Positions 55,305-63,456 of a stretch of DNA of 64,000 nt are shown piece after piece; positions within the stretch are counted from its first letter, which is position 1; each line of letters opens with the position of its first letter. This DNA is from Streptomyces sp. AJS327 (GTDB taxonomy: Bacteria > Actinomycetota > Actinomycetes > Streptomycetales > Streptomycetaceae). The stretch is taken from the NCBI RefSeq assembly GCF_013450295.1, contig NZ_SKBR01000001.1:686001-750000 (forward strand), written 5' to 3'. A program made the translations under genes and the position numbers. The notes below the pieces were generated by a model that was not told the DNA's origin, did not search any database, and was given only the letters and a program-made list of their open reading frames with translations.

Positions 55305-55682
55305 ATGGCTGGAGAACCGCAGGCCGACTGCCTGTTCTGCAAGATCGTGGCCGGGGAGGTGCCCGCGACCGTCGTGCGGGAGACCCCGACCACCGTCGCC
55401 TTCCGGGACATCAACCCGCAGGCGCCCACCCATGTGCTGGTGATCCCGAAGGGGCACTACCCGGACGCCGCGTCGCTGGCCACCGGGGCCCCGGAACTCG
55501 CGGCCGACGTGCTGCGCGAGGCGGGCGAGGTCGCCGCCGGGGAGGCGCTGGTCTCCCGGGAGGGCGGGCCGGGCACCGGCTACCGCGTCGTCTTCAACAC
55601 CGGCTCCGGCGCCGGGCAGACGGTCTTCCACGCCCACGCGCACGTCCTCGGCGGGCGCGGCCTCGAATGGCCCCCCGGATAG
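55305..55682 (+). CDS. HIT family nucleotide hydrolase (Hint-like)
   Basis: 125 residues. CLFCKIVAGEVPATVV with Cys9/Cys12, FRDINPQAPTHVLVIPK and the histidine triad VFHAHAHVLGGR (His109, 111, 113; the middle one is the nucleophile). It hydrolyses purine nucleoside phosphoramidates or dinucleotides. ATG at 55305 follows TAGCAT (55293-55298) by 6 nt. The next gene begins 3 nt after its stop. Confidence 0.92.
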   Translation: MAGEPQADCLFCKIVAGEVPATVVRETPTTVAFRDINPQAPTHVLVIPKGHYPDAASLATGAPELAADVLREAGEVAAGEALVSREGGPGTGYRVVFNTGSGAGQTVFHAHAHVLGGRGLEWPPG

Positions 55683-55685
55683 CCG

Positions 55686-56612
55686 GTGTCCCACCGTGAA
55701 CTGGTGGTGCTGGGCACCGCGAGTCAGGTGCCCACCCGGCACCGCAACCACAACGGCTACGTGCTGCTCTGGGACGGCGAGGGGCTGCTCTTCGATCCGG
55801 GCGAGGGCACCCAGCGCCAGATGGTGCGGGCCGGGGTGGCGGCGAGCGACCTGACCCGCCTCTGCGTGACGCACTTCCACGGCGATCACTCGCTCGGGCT
55901 GGCCGGCGTCATCCAGCGGCTCAGCCTGGACCGGGTCCCGCACCAGGTCACCGCGCACTACCCGGCGAGCGGCCAGCGCTTCTTCGAGCGGCTGCGGTAC
56001 GCCACCGCCTACCGGGAGGCGGTCCGGCTGCGGGAGGAGCCGGTGCACACCTCCGGCGTCCTCCACGAGGGCCCCCGGTTCACCCTCGTCGCCCGCGAAC
56101 TCTCCCACCCCGTCCAGGCGTTCGGGTACCAGCTGACGGAGCCGGACGGCCACACCATGCTGCCCGAGCGGCTCGCGGAGCGCGGCGTCTCCGGGCCGGA
56201 CGTGGGCCTGCTCCAGCGGCGTGGGGAGTTGCGCGGGGTGCGGCTGGAGGAGGTCAGCGAGGTCCGGCGCGGCCAGCGCTTCGCCTTCGTCATGGACACC
56301 CGGCTGTGTGACGGGGTCTTCGCGCTGGCCGAGCGGTGTGACCTGCTCGTCATCGAGTCCACCTTCGTCGACGAGGACGCCGACCTCGCCCGGGAGTTCG
56401 GCCATCTGACCGCCGGGCAGGCGGGCCGGGTCGCGGCCGAGTCGGGGGTGCGGCAGCTGGTGCTCACCCACTTCTCGCAGCGGTACCAGGACCCCTCGGT
56501 CTTCGCCCGGCAGGCCCGGGAGGCCGGGTTCGCGGGCGAGTTGACGGTCGCCGAGGACCTCGCCCGGGTTCCGGTCCGAAAACGCCGTGCGGCGGGGAGC
56601 ACCGCCCGCTAG
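55686..56612 (+). CDS. Ribonuclease Z-like MBL-fold protein
   Basis: 308 residues of the RNase Z family (tRNA 3' processing). [28 protein letters not shown] (His63, His65, Asp67, His68), [10 protein letters not shown] (bridging Asp) and [10 protein letters not shown] (terminal His) are the family motifs. GTG at 55686 lies 3 nt after the HIT stop, implying coupled translation. Since both tRNA-Ala genes in this window lack encoded CCA, an RNase Z-based maturation route fits. Confidence 0.87.
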   Translation: MSHRELVVLGTASQVPTRHRNHNGYVLLWDGEGLLFDPGEGTQRQMVRAGVAASDLTRLCVTHFHGDHSLGLAGVIQRLSLDRVPHQVTAHYPASGQRFFERLRYATAYREAVRLREEPVHTSGVLHEGPRFTLVARELSHPVQAFGYQLTEPDGHTMLPERLAERGVSGPDVGLLQRRGELRGVRLEEVSEVRRGQRFAFVMDTRLCDGVFALAERCDLLVIESTFVDEDADLAREFGHLTAGQAGRVAAESGVRQLVLTHFSQRYQDPSVFARQAREAGFAGELTVAEDLARVPVRKRRAAGSTAR

Positions 56613-56623
56613 CGTCTCGGCTC

Positions 56624-57463
56624 ATGTCCGAAGCGCGCGGCCCCCACCCGCACCCCCTGCCCGAGGCGTCCACGGAGCTGATCGCGGGGCGCCGCGTCAG
56701 CTGGCTCGACTTCGGTGGGGACGGCGTCCCCCTGCTCGCCCTGCACGGCACGTTCGGACGCGGCGCGATCTTCGCCGGGCTCGCCGCCCGGCTCACCGGC
56801 CGGGTGCGGATCATCGCGCCCGACCAGCGGGGACACGGCCACAGCGCCCGTGCCGGGGACTACGGCCGGGACGCCTTCGTGGAGGACGCGGCGGCCTTCC
56901 TCCGGCGGCGCGGTCTCGGCCCCGTCCCGGTGTTCGGGCACTCGCTGGGCGGTGTCACCGCCTACCAGCTGGCCGCCCGCCACCCCGAGCTGGTCTCCGC
57001 GCTCGTCATCGAGGACGTGGGCCCGGTGATGCGGCGGCCGGAGGTCGAGCATCCGGTGCTCGACGTGCGCGGCTGGCCCCGGGGGGCCGCCAGCCGCGCC
57101 GCGCTGGGGGCGGCCATCGAGGCCGCGGGCGCCCCGGACAGCGGTTACTTCCTCCAGAGCGCCGAGCCGGACGCGGACGGCGGCTGGCGGCTGCTGTTCG
57201 ACTGGACGGACATGATGGCCGTCCAGCGGGGCGGGGTCGGGGACTGGTGGGCCGACTGGCTCGCCTCCCGCGTCCCCGCGCTGGTGCTGCGCGGTACGGA
57301 GAGCGGGCTGCTGCCCGCCGGGCTGGCCCGGGCGATGACCGAACTCCGGCCGCGTACCCGGAAGATCGAGTTCCAGGGGGCGGGGCACTGGATCCACGAC
57401 GACGATCCGGACGGCGTCGCCGCCGCGCTCGCCCGCTTCCTGGCCGCCGCCCCGGCAGCCTGA
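56624..57463 (+). CDS. Alpha/beta hydrolase
   Basis: 279 residues. FDGDGVPLLALHGTFGRGA-type oxyanion strand (GVPLLALHGTFGRG), nucleophile Ser107 in FGHSLGGVTAYQ, and terminal His in GAGHWIHDDDPDGVAAAL complete a serine hydrolase. Substrate unknown (esterase, lactonase or dehalogenase-like). ATG at 56624 follows TAGCGT (56610-56615) by 8 nt. It is convergent with the ammonia-lyase gene; a weak GC palindrome (57469-57481) lies between. Confidence 0.85.
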   Translation: MSEARGPHPHPLPEASTELIAGRRVSWLDFGGDGVPLLALHGTFGRGAIFAGLAARLTGRVRIIAPDQRGHGHSARAGDYGRDAFVEDAAAFLRRRGLGPVPVFGHSLGGVTAYQLAARHPELVSALVIEDVGPVMRRPEVEHPVLDVRGWPRGAASRAALGAAIEAAGAPDSGYFLQSAEPDADGGWRLLFDWTDMMAVQRGGVGDWWADWLASRVPALVLRGTESGLLPAGLARAMTELRPRTRKIEFQGAGHWIHDDDPDGVAAALARFLAAAPAA

Positions 57464-57504
57464 CGCGAGCCCCGCCGGGGCGGGCGGCGGCGCCTTCCGG
57501 GCGG

Positions 57505-58485
57505 TCAGCCCGTGGTGAGGTGCCGGGCGAAGGCGTCCACGCCGACGTTGCCGCCGGAGAGCACCACCCCCACCCGGGCGGGCCGGGGGCGGACCCGGCC
57601 GGACAGCAGCGCGGCGAGCCCGCTGGCCCCGCTCGGCTCCAGCACGATCTTCAGCCGCTCGAAGGCCAGCCGCATCGCCGCCCGGATCTCCTCGTCGCTG
57701 ACCAACTCCACGCTCTCCGCGAGCCGTTGGTTGACGGCGAAGGTCAGCTCCCCGGGGGTGGTGGCCGCCTGGCCGTCCGCGATGGTGTGCGGCACCTCGA
57801 TGCTGACCCGGGCGCCCCGCTCCAGGGAGCGCCGGGTGTCGTCGCCCTCCTCCGGCTCCACCCCGATCATCCGGATGCCGGGGCGCAGCGCCGTCGCGGC
57901 CGTGGCGCAGCCCGCCAGCAGCCCGCCGCCACCCACCGGCACGACCAGCGCGTCGAGGTCCGGCACCTCCTCCAGCAGCTCCAGCGCGACGGTGCCCTGG
58001 CCCGCCATGGTGTGCGGGTGGTCGTACGGCGGGATGACGGCCAGTCCGCGCTCGGCGGCGATCCGCTCGCCCAGCTCCTCGCGGCTCTCGGTGTAGCGGT
58101 CGTAGGAGATGACCTCGGCGCCGTAGCCGACGGTCGCCTCCAGCTTGGCGCGCGGCGCGTCGGCGGGCATCACGATGACCGCGCCGCTGTCCAGCTCGCG
58201 CGCGGCGAGCGCCACGGCCTGCGCGTGGTTGCCGGAGGAGTAGGCGAGAACGCCGCGGGCCCGCTGTTCGGCGGAGAGCTGGGCCAGCGCGTTGTAGGCC
58301 CCGCGGAACTTGAAGGCGCCGACCCGTTGCAGGTTCTCGCACTTGAGGAAGGTCTCGGTGCCGGTCAGCCGGTCGAGGGTGCGGGAGCGCAGCACCGGGG
58401 TGCGGTGCGCGTGGCCCGCGATCCGCGCGGCGGCCTGGCGGACGTCGTCCAGTGTGAGGGGGGCGGGCCCGGACTGGCTGCTCAT
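57505..58485 (-). CDS. PLP-dependent threonine/serine ammonia-lyase or racemase
   Basis: 326 residues, fold-type II PLP enzyme without the regulatory ACT domain of biosynthetic IlvA. Lysine in AFKFRGAYNALAQLS forms the Schiff base; SSGNHAQAVALAA binds phosphate-side substrate; GGGGLLAGCATA is the PLP phosphate loop; VLSGGNVGVDAFARHL ends it. The spectrum includes catabolic threonine dehydratase, serine racemase or threo-3-hydroxyaspartate ammonia-lyase; the sequence alone does not decide. ATG at 58485 with GGAGG 10 nt upstream. Confidence 0.85.
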   Translation of the reverse strand: MSSQSGPAPLTLDDVRQAAARIAGHAHRTPVLRSRTLDRLTGTETFLKCENLQRVGAFKFRGAYNALAQLSAEQRARGVLAYSSGNHAQAVALAARELDSGAVIVMPADAPRAKLEATVGYGAEVISYDRYTESREELGERIAAERGLAVIPPYDHPHTMAGQGTVALELLEEVPDLDALVVPVGGGGLLAGCATAATALRPGIRMIGVEPEEGDDTRRSLERGARVSIEVPHTIADGQAATTPGELTFAVNQRLAESVELVSDEEIRAAMRLAFERLKIVLEPSGASGLAALLSGRVRPRPARVGVVLSGGNVGVDAFARHLTTG

Positions 58486-58746
58486 CGTCTCGTGGCCTCC
58501 TCTGGCCGTGGTGCGGTGGCCCGCGGGCGGGCGGCCCGCCGTACGCGGGGAACTCCCGGTGCCGGTACCGGACTCCGGGTGGTGCGTGGCCGGTGCCGGT
58601 GGACGGGCGGGGGTGGACCTCTGGATCGTACGGCCGCCGGGCGGCGGACCGCGCGCCGGGGCGCGGCCGGGCCCGCCGGGGTCGCGCGGCGGACGGACGG
58701 GGTGACCTGGGAGGCGGCGGTGCGCTCTCAGCGGACCGCCGACCAC

Positions 58747-58775
58747 TTGGCACCGGCGGCGCCATGGGACAGGGT
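58747..58775 (+). promoter_or_regulatory. Promoter of the ABC importer operon
   Basis: TTGGCA (58747-58752) and CAGGGT (58770-58775) are separated by 17 nt; the -10 ends 8 nt before the binding-protein ATG. No operator palindrome is obvious in 58486-58746. Confidence 0.5.
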
Positions 58776-58783
58776 GATCCCTC

Positions 58784-60166
58784 ATGAGACGCCCCCAGTC
58801 TGTCCCCCTGACCCCGGGCGCCGTGCTGCTCGCGGCCGTCACGGTGCTGGCCCTGCTCGTCACCGCCTGCGTTCCGGGAACCCAGGGCCCCGCCGGGGAC
58901 GGCGCGGGCGGGCCCGGCGGGGCGACCACCGACCCCGGCGCGGCGGGCAAGATCACGCTGAAGGTCTGGGACCAGGAGGTGCGCGGCGGGCAGAACGCCG
59001 AGATCGAGCGGCTCAACGCGAAGTTCGAGGAGAAGTACCCCAACGTCACCATCAAGCGCACCTCGCGCAGCTTCTCCGACCTGAAGACCACCCTCAAGCT
59101 GGCGCTCTCCGGCAGCAACCCGCCCGACGTGGTGCAGGCCAACCAGGGGTACGGGGACATGGTGTCCTTCGTCCGTGCCGGGCTGCTCACCCCGCTCGAC
59201 GGCTACGCGGGCAGCTACGGCTGGAACACCCGCTACCCGCAGGCGCTGCTGGACCTCAACCGGGTCTCCGCCGACACCCGGTCCTTCGGCACCGGCCGGC
59301 TCTACGGCCTCTCCCAGGCGGGCGAGTACCTGGGGCTGTACTACAACAAGGAGCTGCTGCGCGAGCTGGACATCGAACCCCCGCGCACCTGGGACGAGTT
59401 CACCCGGCAGCTCCCGAGGATCAAGAAGGCGGGCGAACTCCCCGTCCAGTTCGGCAACCTCGACAAGTACCCCGCGATCCACACCTTCGGCGCCGTCCTC
59501 GACCAGCTCGCCGACAAGGACGAGCAGCGCGACGCCATCTTCGGGCGCGGCGAGCGCGGTTCCTGGGACACCGAGGAGGTCCGGGAGGCGGCGGGCACGC
59601 TGCGCGCCTGGACCCGCGCGGGTCACCTCCCGAAGGACGCGAACGGCCAGGGGCACGACGCGGCGGCCAAGGACTTCGCGGGCGGCGAGGGCGCCTACCT
59701 GCTCACCGGCACCTGGCAACTCGCGGACCTCAAGAAGACGATGGGCGAGGACCTCGGCTTCATGCCGCTGCCCCCCGCCGAGCCGGGCGGGCCCTCGGTC
59801 ACCACCGGCGGTCAGGGTCTCGCATGGACGGTGACCTCCGAGGCGAAGCAGCCCGGAGTGGCCGCCGCCTACATCGACTTCCTCACCGGGGAGCGGGCGG
59901 CCCAGGTGATGACTGAGGAGGGCGTCCTGCCGGTCGTCCCCGGGAAGTCGCCGAAGAAGGGCACCGTCGAGCGGCAGATGTTCGACGGCTGGCGCCGCCT
60001 CGTCGCCGACGACGGGCTGGTGCCCTACCTCGACTACGCGACGACCACCTTCTACGACACCCTCAGCGCCGGACTCCAGAACGTTCTCAGCGGACGCACC
60101 AGTCCCGGGAAGTTCGCGGAGGAACTCCAGAAGGACTACACCGCCTTCCACCGGGAGCGCCGGTGA
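58784..60166 (+). CDS. ABC sugar-type extracellular solute-binding lipoprotein
   Basis: 460 residues, family 1 binding protein. A lipoprotein signal (MRRPQSVPLTPGAVLLAAVT, then LLVTAC with Cys29) anchors it outside the membrane. LKVWDQEVRGGQNAEIERLN, PDVVQANQGYGDMVSF, YGLSQAGEYLGLYYNKELLR and FAGGEGAYLLTGTWQLADLK are typical of carbohydrate-binding proteins. It is the first gene of a three-gene operon with the permeases (GTGA overlap to the next). Substrate unknown. Confidence 0.9.
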   Translation: MRRPQSVPLTPGAVLLAAVTVLALLVTACVPGTQGPAGDGAGGPGGATTDPGAAGKITLKVWDQEVRGGQNAEIERLNAKFEEKYPNVTIKRTSRSFSDLKTTLKLALSGSNPPDVVQANQGYGDMVSFVRAGLLTPLDGYAGSYGWNTRYPQALLDLNRVSADTRSFGTGRLYGLSQAGEYLGLYYNKELLRELDIEPPRTWDEFTRQLPRIKKAGELPVQFGNLDKYPAIHTFGAVLDQLADKDEQRDAIFGRGERGSWDTEEVREAAGTLRAWTRAGHLPKDANGQGHDAAAKDFAGGEGAYLLTGTWQLADLKKTMGEDLGFMPLPPAEPGGPSVTTGGQGLAWTVTSEAKQPGVAAAYIDFLTGERAAQVMTEEGVLPVVPGKSPKKGTVERQMFDGWRRLVADDGLVPYLDYATTTFYDTLSAGLQNVLSGRTSPGKFAEELQKDYTAFHRERR

Positions 60167-61041
60167 GCCGCCGCGCGCCCGGCGAGCCGCGGTCGGTCGG
60201 CTACCTCTACATCGCTCCCGCGCTGCTCGTCTACGGGGCGTTCCTGCTCTGGCCGTTCGGGCAGGCCGTCAACCTCTCGCTGCTGCACTGGGACGGGCTG
60301 TCCCGCGCCACCCCCGCGGGTCTCGACAACTACCGCGCGCTGCTGTCCGATCCGGCGCTGCGCGGCGCCTTCGGCCACTCGCTGGTCCTGCTGTTCTTCT
60401 ACGCGGTGCTGCCCGTCGCGGCGGGGCTGGCCCTGGCCGCGCTGCTCTCCCGCGCCCGGCTGCGCGGGATGACCTTCTGGCGCACCGTGATCTTCCTGCC
60501 GCAGGTGCTGGCGATGGTCGTCGTCGCCGTCTCCTGGCGGTCGATCCTCGCGCCCGACGGGCTCCTCAACGACCTGCTGCGCGCCGTCGGCCTGGGCTCG
60601 CTCGCCCGGCCCTGGCTCGGGGACCACGCGCTGGCCCTGCCGTCCGTCGGGCTGGTGGGCACCTGGGTCGGCACCGGGCTCTGCCTGGTGCTGTTCCTCT
60701 CCGGCGCCCAGCGCATCCCCCGCGAGCTGTACGAGGCGGCGCGGCTCGACGGGGCGGGCGCCTGGCGGGAGTTCACCGCCGTCACGCTGCCCGCGCTCCG
60801 CCCGCAGCTCGCGGTGGGCCTGACCCTCACCATCGTCGCCGGGCTCCGCAACTTCGACCTGATCTACCTGACCACCGGCGGCGGTCCGGGCGACTCCACC
60901 TCCGTACCGGCCTACGAGGTCTACCGGCGGGCCTTCGAGACCGGGCAGGTGGGGCAGGCGGCGGCCATCGGCGTCGCGCTCACGGTCGTGGTCTTCGCGC
61001 TCACGCTGACCGTGACCCGACTCGTGGAGGGCCGCCGATGA
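60163..61041 (+). CDS. ABC transporter permease, MalF type
   Basis: 292 residues with six predicted helices (YLYIAPALLVYGAFLLWPFG first). The EAA loop YEAARLDGAGAWREFTAVTL contacts the ATPase. It lacks the extra helices of E. coli MalF, as usual in actinobacteria. GTG overlaps the binding-protein stop; ATGA overlap to the next permease. No ATPase gene is adjacent, so a shared one such as MsiK is expected. Confidence 0.92.
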   Translation: MSRRAPGEPRSVGYLYIAPALLVYGAFLLWPFGQAVNLSLLHWDGLSRATPAGLDNYRALLSDPALRGAFGHSLVLLFFYAVLPVAAGLALAALLSRARLRGMTFWRTVIFLPQVLAMVVVAVSWRSILAPDGLLNDLLRAVGLGSLARPWLGDHALALPSVGLVGTWVGTGLCLVLFLSGAQRIPRELYEAARLDGAGAWREFTAVTLPALRPQLAVGLTLTIVAGLRNFDLIYLTTGGGPGDSTSVPAYEVYRRAFETGQVGQAAAIGVALTVVVFALTLTVTRLVEGRR

Positions 61042-61859
61042 TCTCGCGTGGCGAACGCGCCGTGTCCTACGCCGTTCTGGCCTTCTTCACGCTGCTCGCG
61101 CTGACCCCGGTGGTGGGCATCCTGTCCACCGCGTTCTCCGACCCGGACGGACTGGCCACCGGCTTCGCGCTGCCGGACGGGCTGCGCTGGGACAACTTCA
61201 CCGAGGCCTGGACCAGGGGCCACTTCGGCCGCTACCTCGGCTCCTCGCTGCTGGTCGCCGCCGTGGTGGTGAGCGTCTCGGCGGTGCTGTCGATCCTCGC
61301 GGGCTACGCCTTCGGCACCATGCGCTTCCGTGGCGCGACCCCGCTCTTCGCGCTGTTCCTCGTCGGCCTGACGCTGCCCGCCGAGGCGGTCGTCGTGCCG
61401 CTCTACCACGACATGCGCTGGCTGGGCCTGACGGACACCTACTGGGCGCTGATCGCGCCGCAGACCGCGCAGTCCCTGGCGTTCGGCACCTTCTGGATGC
61501 GGGCGCACTTCCGCACCAGCCCCCGCAGCCTCGCCGAGGCCGCCCGGCTGGACGGCGCCGGAAGCTGGACGGTGCTCTGGCGGGTGCTGCTGCCCGGCGC
61601 CCGCCCGGCGGTCACCACCATGCTGGTGCTCACCTTCATGTGGACCTGGAACGAGTTCCTGCTGGCACTGGTGATGGTCAGCGACGAGGCGCACCGCACC
61701 GTCCCGCTCGGGCTCGCCTTCTTCCAGGGCCAGCACGCCCAGGACAACGCGCTGTTGGCGGCCGGGGCGGTGCTGGTGGCGCTGCCGGTGGTGATCGTCT
61801 ACGTGCTGCTGCAACGCCGCTTCGTCGACGGGATGCTCAGCGGCGCCGTCAAGGAGTGA
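61038..61859 (+). CDS. ABC transporter permease, MalG type
   Basis: 273 residues, six helices (AVLAFFTLLALTPVVGILST first) and the EAA loop LAEAARLDGAGSWTVLWRVL. It pairs with the upstream permease to form the translocation path. ATG overlaps the previous stop. Last gene of the operon, followed by a hairpin. Confidence 0.92.
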   Translation: MISRGERAVSYAVLAFFTLLALTPVVGILSTAFSDPDGLATGFALPDGLRWDNFTEAWTRGHFGRYLGSSLLVAAVVVSVSAVLSILAGYAFGTMRFRGATPLFALFLVGLTLPAEAVVVPLYHDMRWLGLTDTYWALIAPQTAQSLAFGTFWMRAHFRTSPRSLAEAARLDGAGSWTVLWRVLLPGARPAVTTMLVLTFMWTWNEFLLALVMVSDEAHRTVPLGLAFFQGQHAQDNALLAAGAVLVALPVVIVYVLLQRRFVDGMLSGAVKE

Positions 61860-61888
61860 CCGCCCGCCTCCGGGACGGGGGCGGGCGG
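61860..61888. terminator. Terminator between permease and era
   Basis: CCGCCCGC (61860-61867) and GCGGGCGG (61881-61888) pair perfectly around a 13-nt loop, between convergent genes. Confidence 0.65.
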
Positions 61889-61913
61889 CGTCCGGCGCTG
61901 CGGCGGGAGCGGC

Positions 61914-62921
61914 TCAGAAGCCGAGCCGCCGGAGCTGCTTCGGGTCCCGCTGCCAGTCCTTCGCGACCTTGACGTGCAGGTCGAGGTAGACGGGGGTGCC
62001 CAGCAGCGCCTCGATGTGCCGCCGCGAGGTGCTGCCCACCTCCTTGAGCCGGCGCCCCTTCGGGCCGATCACGATGCCCTTCTGGCTGGGCCGCTCGATG
62101 AAGATGTTGGCGTACACGTCCAGCAGCGGGCGGTCGGCCGGGCGGTCCTCGCGCGGCTTCATCTCCTCCACCACCACCGCGATGGAGTGCGGCAGTTCGT
62201 CCCGCACGCCCTCCAGCGCCGCCTCCCGGATCAGCTCGCCCACCATCACCTGCTCCGGTTCGTCCGTCAGCTCGCCGTCCGGGTAGAGCCGCGGCCCCTC
62301 CGGCAGCAGCTTGACGAGCAGGTCGGCGAGCAGCCCGACCTGGCCGCCGGTCCGGTCGGCGCCGCTGGGCGCGGTGGTCGCGCGGGCCGCGTCGCCGCCG
62401 GTCTCCCGGACGGCGGAGACCGGGACGATCTCCGCCCACTCGATGCCCAGTTCGCGGCCGAGCTGGTCGACGGCGAGCAGCTGCCGCCCCAGGGTGTCCG
62501 CGTCCACTAGGTCGCTCTTGGTGACCACCGCGACCTTCGGGGTGCGGCGCAGCTCGGCGAGTTCGGTGGCGATGAAGCGGTCGCCGGGGCCCAGCTTCTG
62601 GTCGGCGGGCAGGCAGAAACCGATGACGTCCACCTCGGCCCAGGTGGTGCGGACCACGTCGTTCAGCCGCTCACCGAGGAGGGTGCGCGGCTTGTGCAGT
62701 CCCGGGGTGTCCACCAGCACCAGCTGCGCCTCCGGCCGGTGCACGATCCCGCGCACCGTGTGCCGGGTGGTCTGCGGCCGGGTGGAGGTGATCGCGACCT
62801 TGCTGCCGACCAGCGCGTTGGTCAGGGTCGACTTTCCCGCGTTGGGGCGACCCACGAAGCAGGCGAAACCGGACCGGTGAGGGGTGTCGGAGGCCGCCGG
62901 GGCCGGGGAAGGTGCGTTCAT
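61914..62921 (-). CDS. era: GTPase Era
   Basis: 30S assembly GTPase that binds the 16S rRNA 3' end. 335 residues: GRPNAGKSTLTNALVG (G1), STRPQTTRHTVRGIV (G2), DTPGLHKPRTLLGERLND (G3), VVTKSDLVDAD (G4) and SAVRETGGDA (G5, with an insertion after it), then a KH domain (IVIGPKGRRLKEVGSTSRRH). ATG at 62921 follows GACAAT (62929-62934) by 7 nt; an in-frame ATG at 62930 would overlap that box. It lies 43 nt after a cytidine-deaminase-like gene, normal gene order. Confidence 0.95.
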   Translation of the reverse strand: MNAPSPAPAASDTPHRSGFACFVGRPNAGKSTLTNALVGSKVAITSTRPQTTRHTVRGIVHRPEAQLVLVDTPGLHKPRTLLGERLNDVVRTTWAEVDVIGFCLPADQKLGPGDRFIATELAELRRTPKVAVVTKSDLVDADTLGRQLLAVDQLGRELGIEWAEIVPVSAVRETGGDAARATTAPSGADRTGGQVGLLADLLVKLLPEGPRLYPDGELTDEPEQVMVGELIREAALEGVRDELPHSIAVVVEEMKPREDRPADRPLLDVYANIFIERPSQKGIVIGPKGRRLKEVGSTSRRHIEALLGTPVYLDLHVKVAKDWQRDPKQLRRLGF

Positions 62922-62964
62922 ACGGCCCATTGTCCCCGATGGCCGTGGCGGCCGGAGGGCCGGT

Positions 62965-63315
62965 TCAGCCCGCCGCGACGGTGGCCCGCGGCGTCCCGTC
63001 CGGCCCCGCCAGGAACACCGGGGTGCCCGGCCCGCCCAGGTCCGCCACGGCCGCCAGGTCCTCCTCGGCGAGCGCCTCCGCCTCGGTCACGACGGCCGCC
63101 GCCTCCAGCGACCTGGCGCCCGAGGCGACCGCCATCGCGACGGCCGTGCGCAGCGCGGACAGCGGGAGCGAGGGCAGCTGGACGGTGCCCGCGACGTAGG
63201 TGCGCCCGTTCTCGTCCCGTACGGCGGCGCCCTCGGGCACGGCGTTCCGCGCCCGGGCGCTCCGGGCCAGCGTGAGGATCTTGCGGTCTTCGGGGTCCAG
63301 CGCCTCGTCACTCAT
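62965..63315 (-). CDS. Cytidine-deaminase-like protein lacking catalytic residues
   Basis: 116 residues. The segment GAAVRDENGRTYVAGTVQLP then LPLSALRTAVAMAVASGARS aligns in spirit with cytidine deaminase, but the CAE zinc/proton-shuttle motif reads PLS and the PCxxC motif is missing. It therefore should not deaminate cytidine. ATG at 63315 follows TATGCT (63323-63328) by 7 nt. It sits before era as real cytidine deaminases do, so it is probably a degenerate but retained relative. The function could be structural or regulatory. Confidence 0.75.
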   Translation of the reverse strand: MSDEALDPEDRKILTLARSARARNAVPEGAAVRDENGRTYVAGTVQLPSLPLSALRTAVAMAVASGARSLEAAAVVTEAEALAEEDLAAVADLGGPGTPVFLAGPDGTPRATVAAG

Positions 63316-63456
63316 AGCGGTGAGCATATGCGGCGGGCGGCGGGCGGGAGCCGCCCGGGATCCCTCCACCCGGTGACCCGCGCCCGGCCCGCGGGCCCCG
63401 TTCCGTGGTGCCCGGCTGGTGGGCCCGGCCCGTGCGGACCGGTCCGTGGGGCCGGG

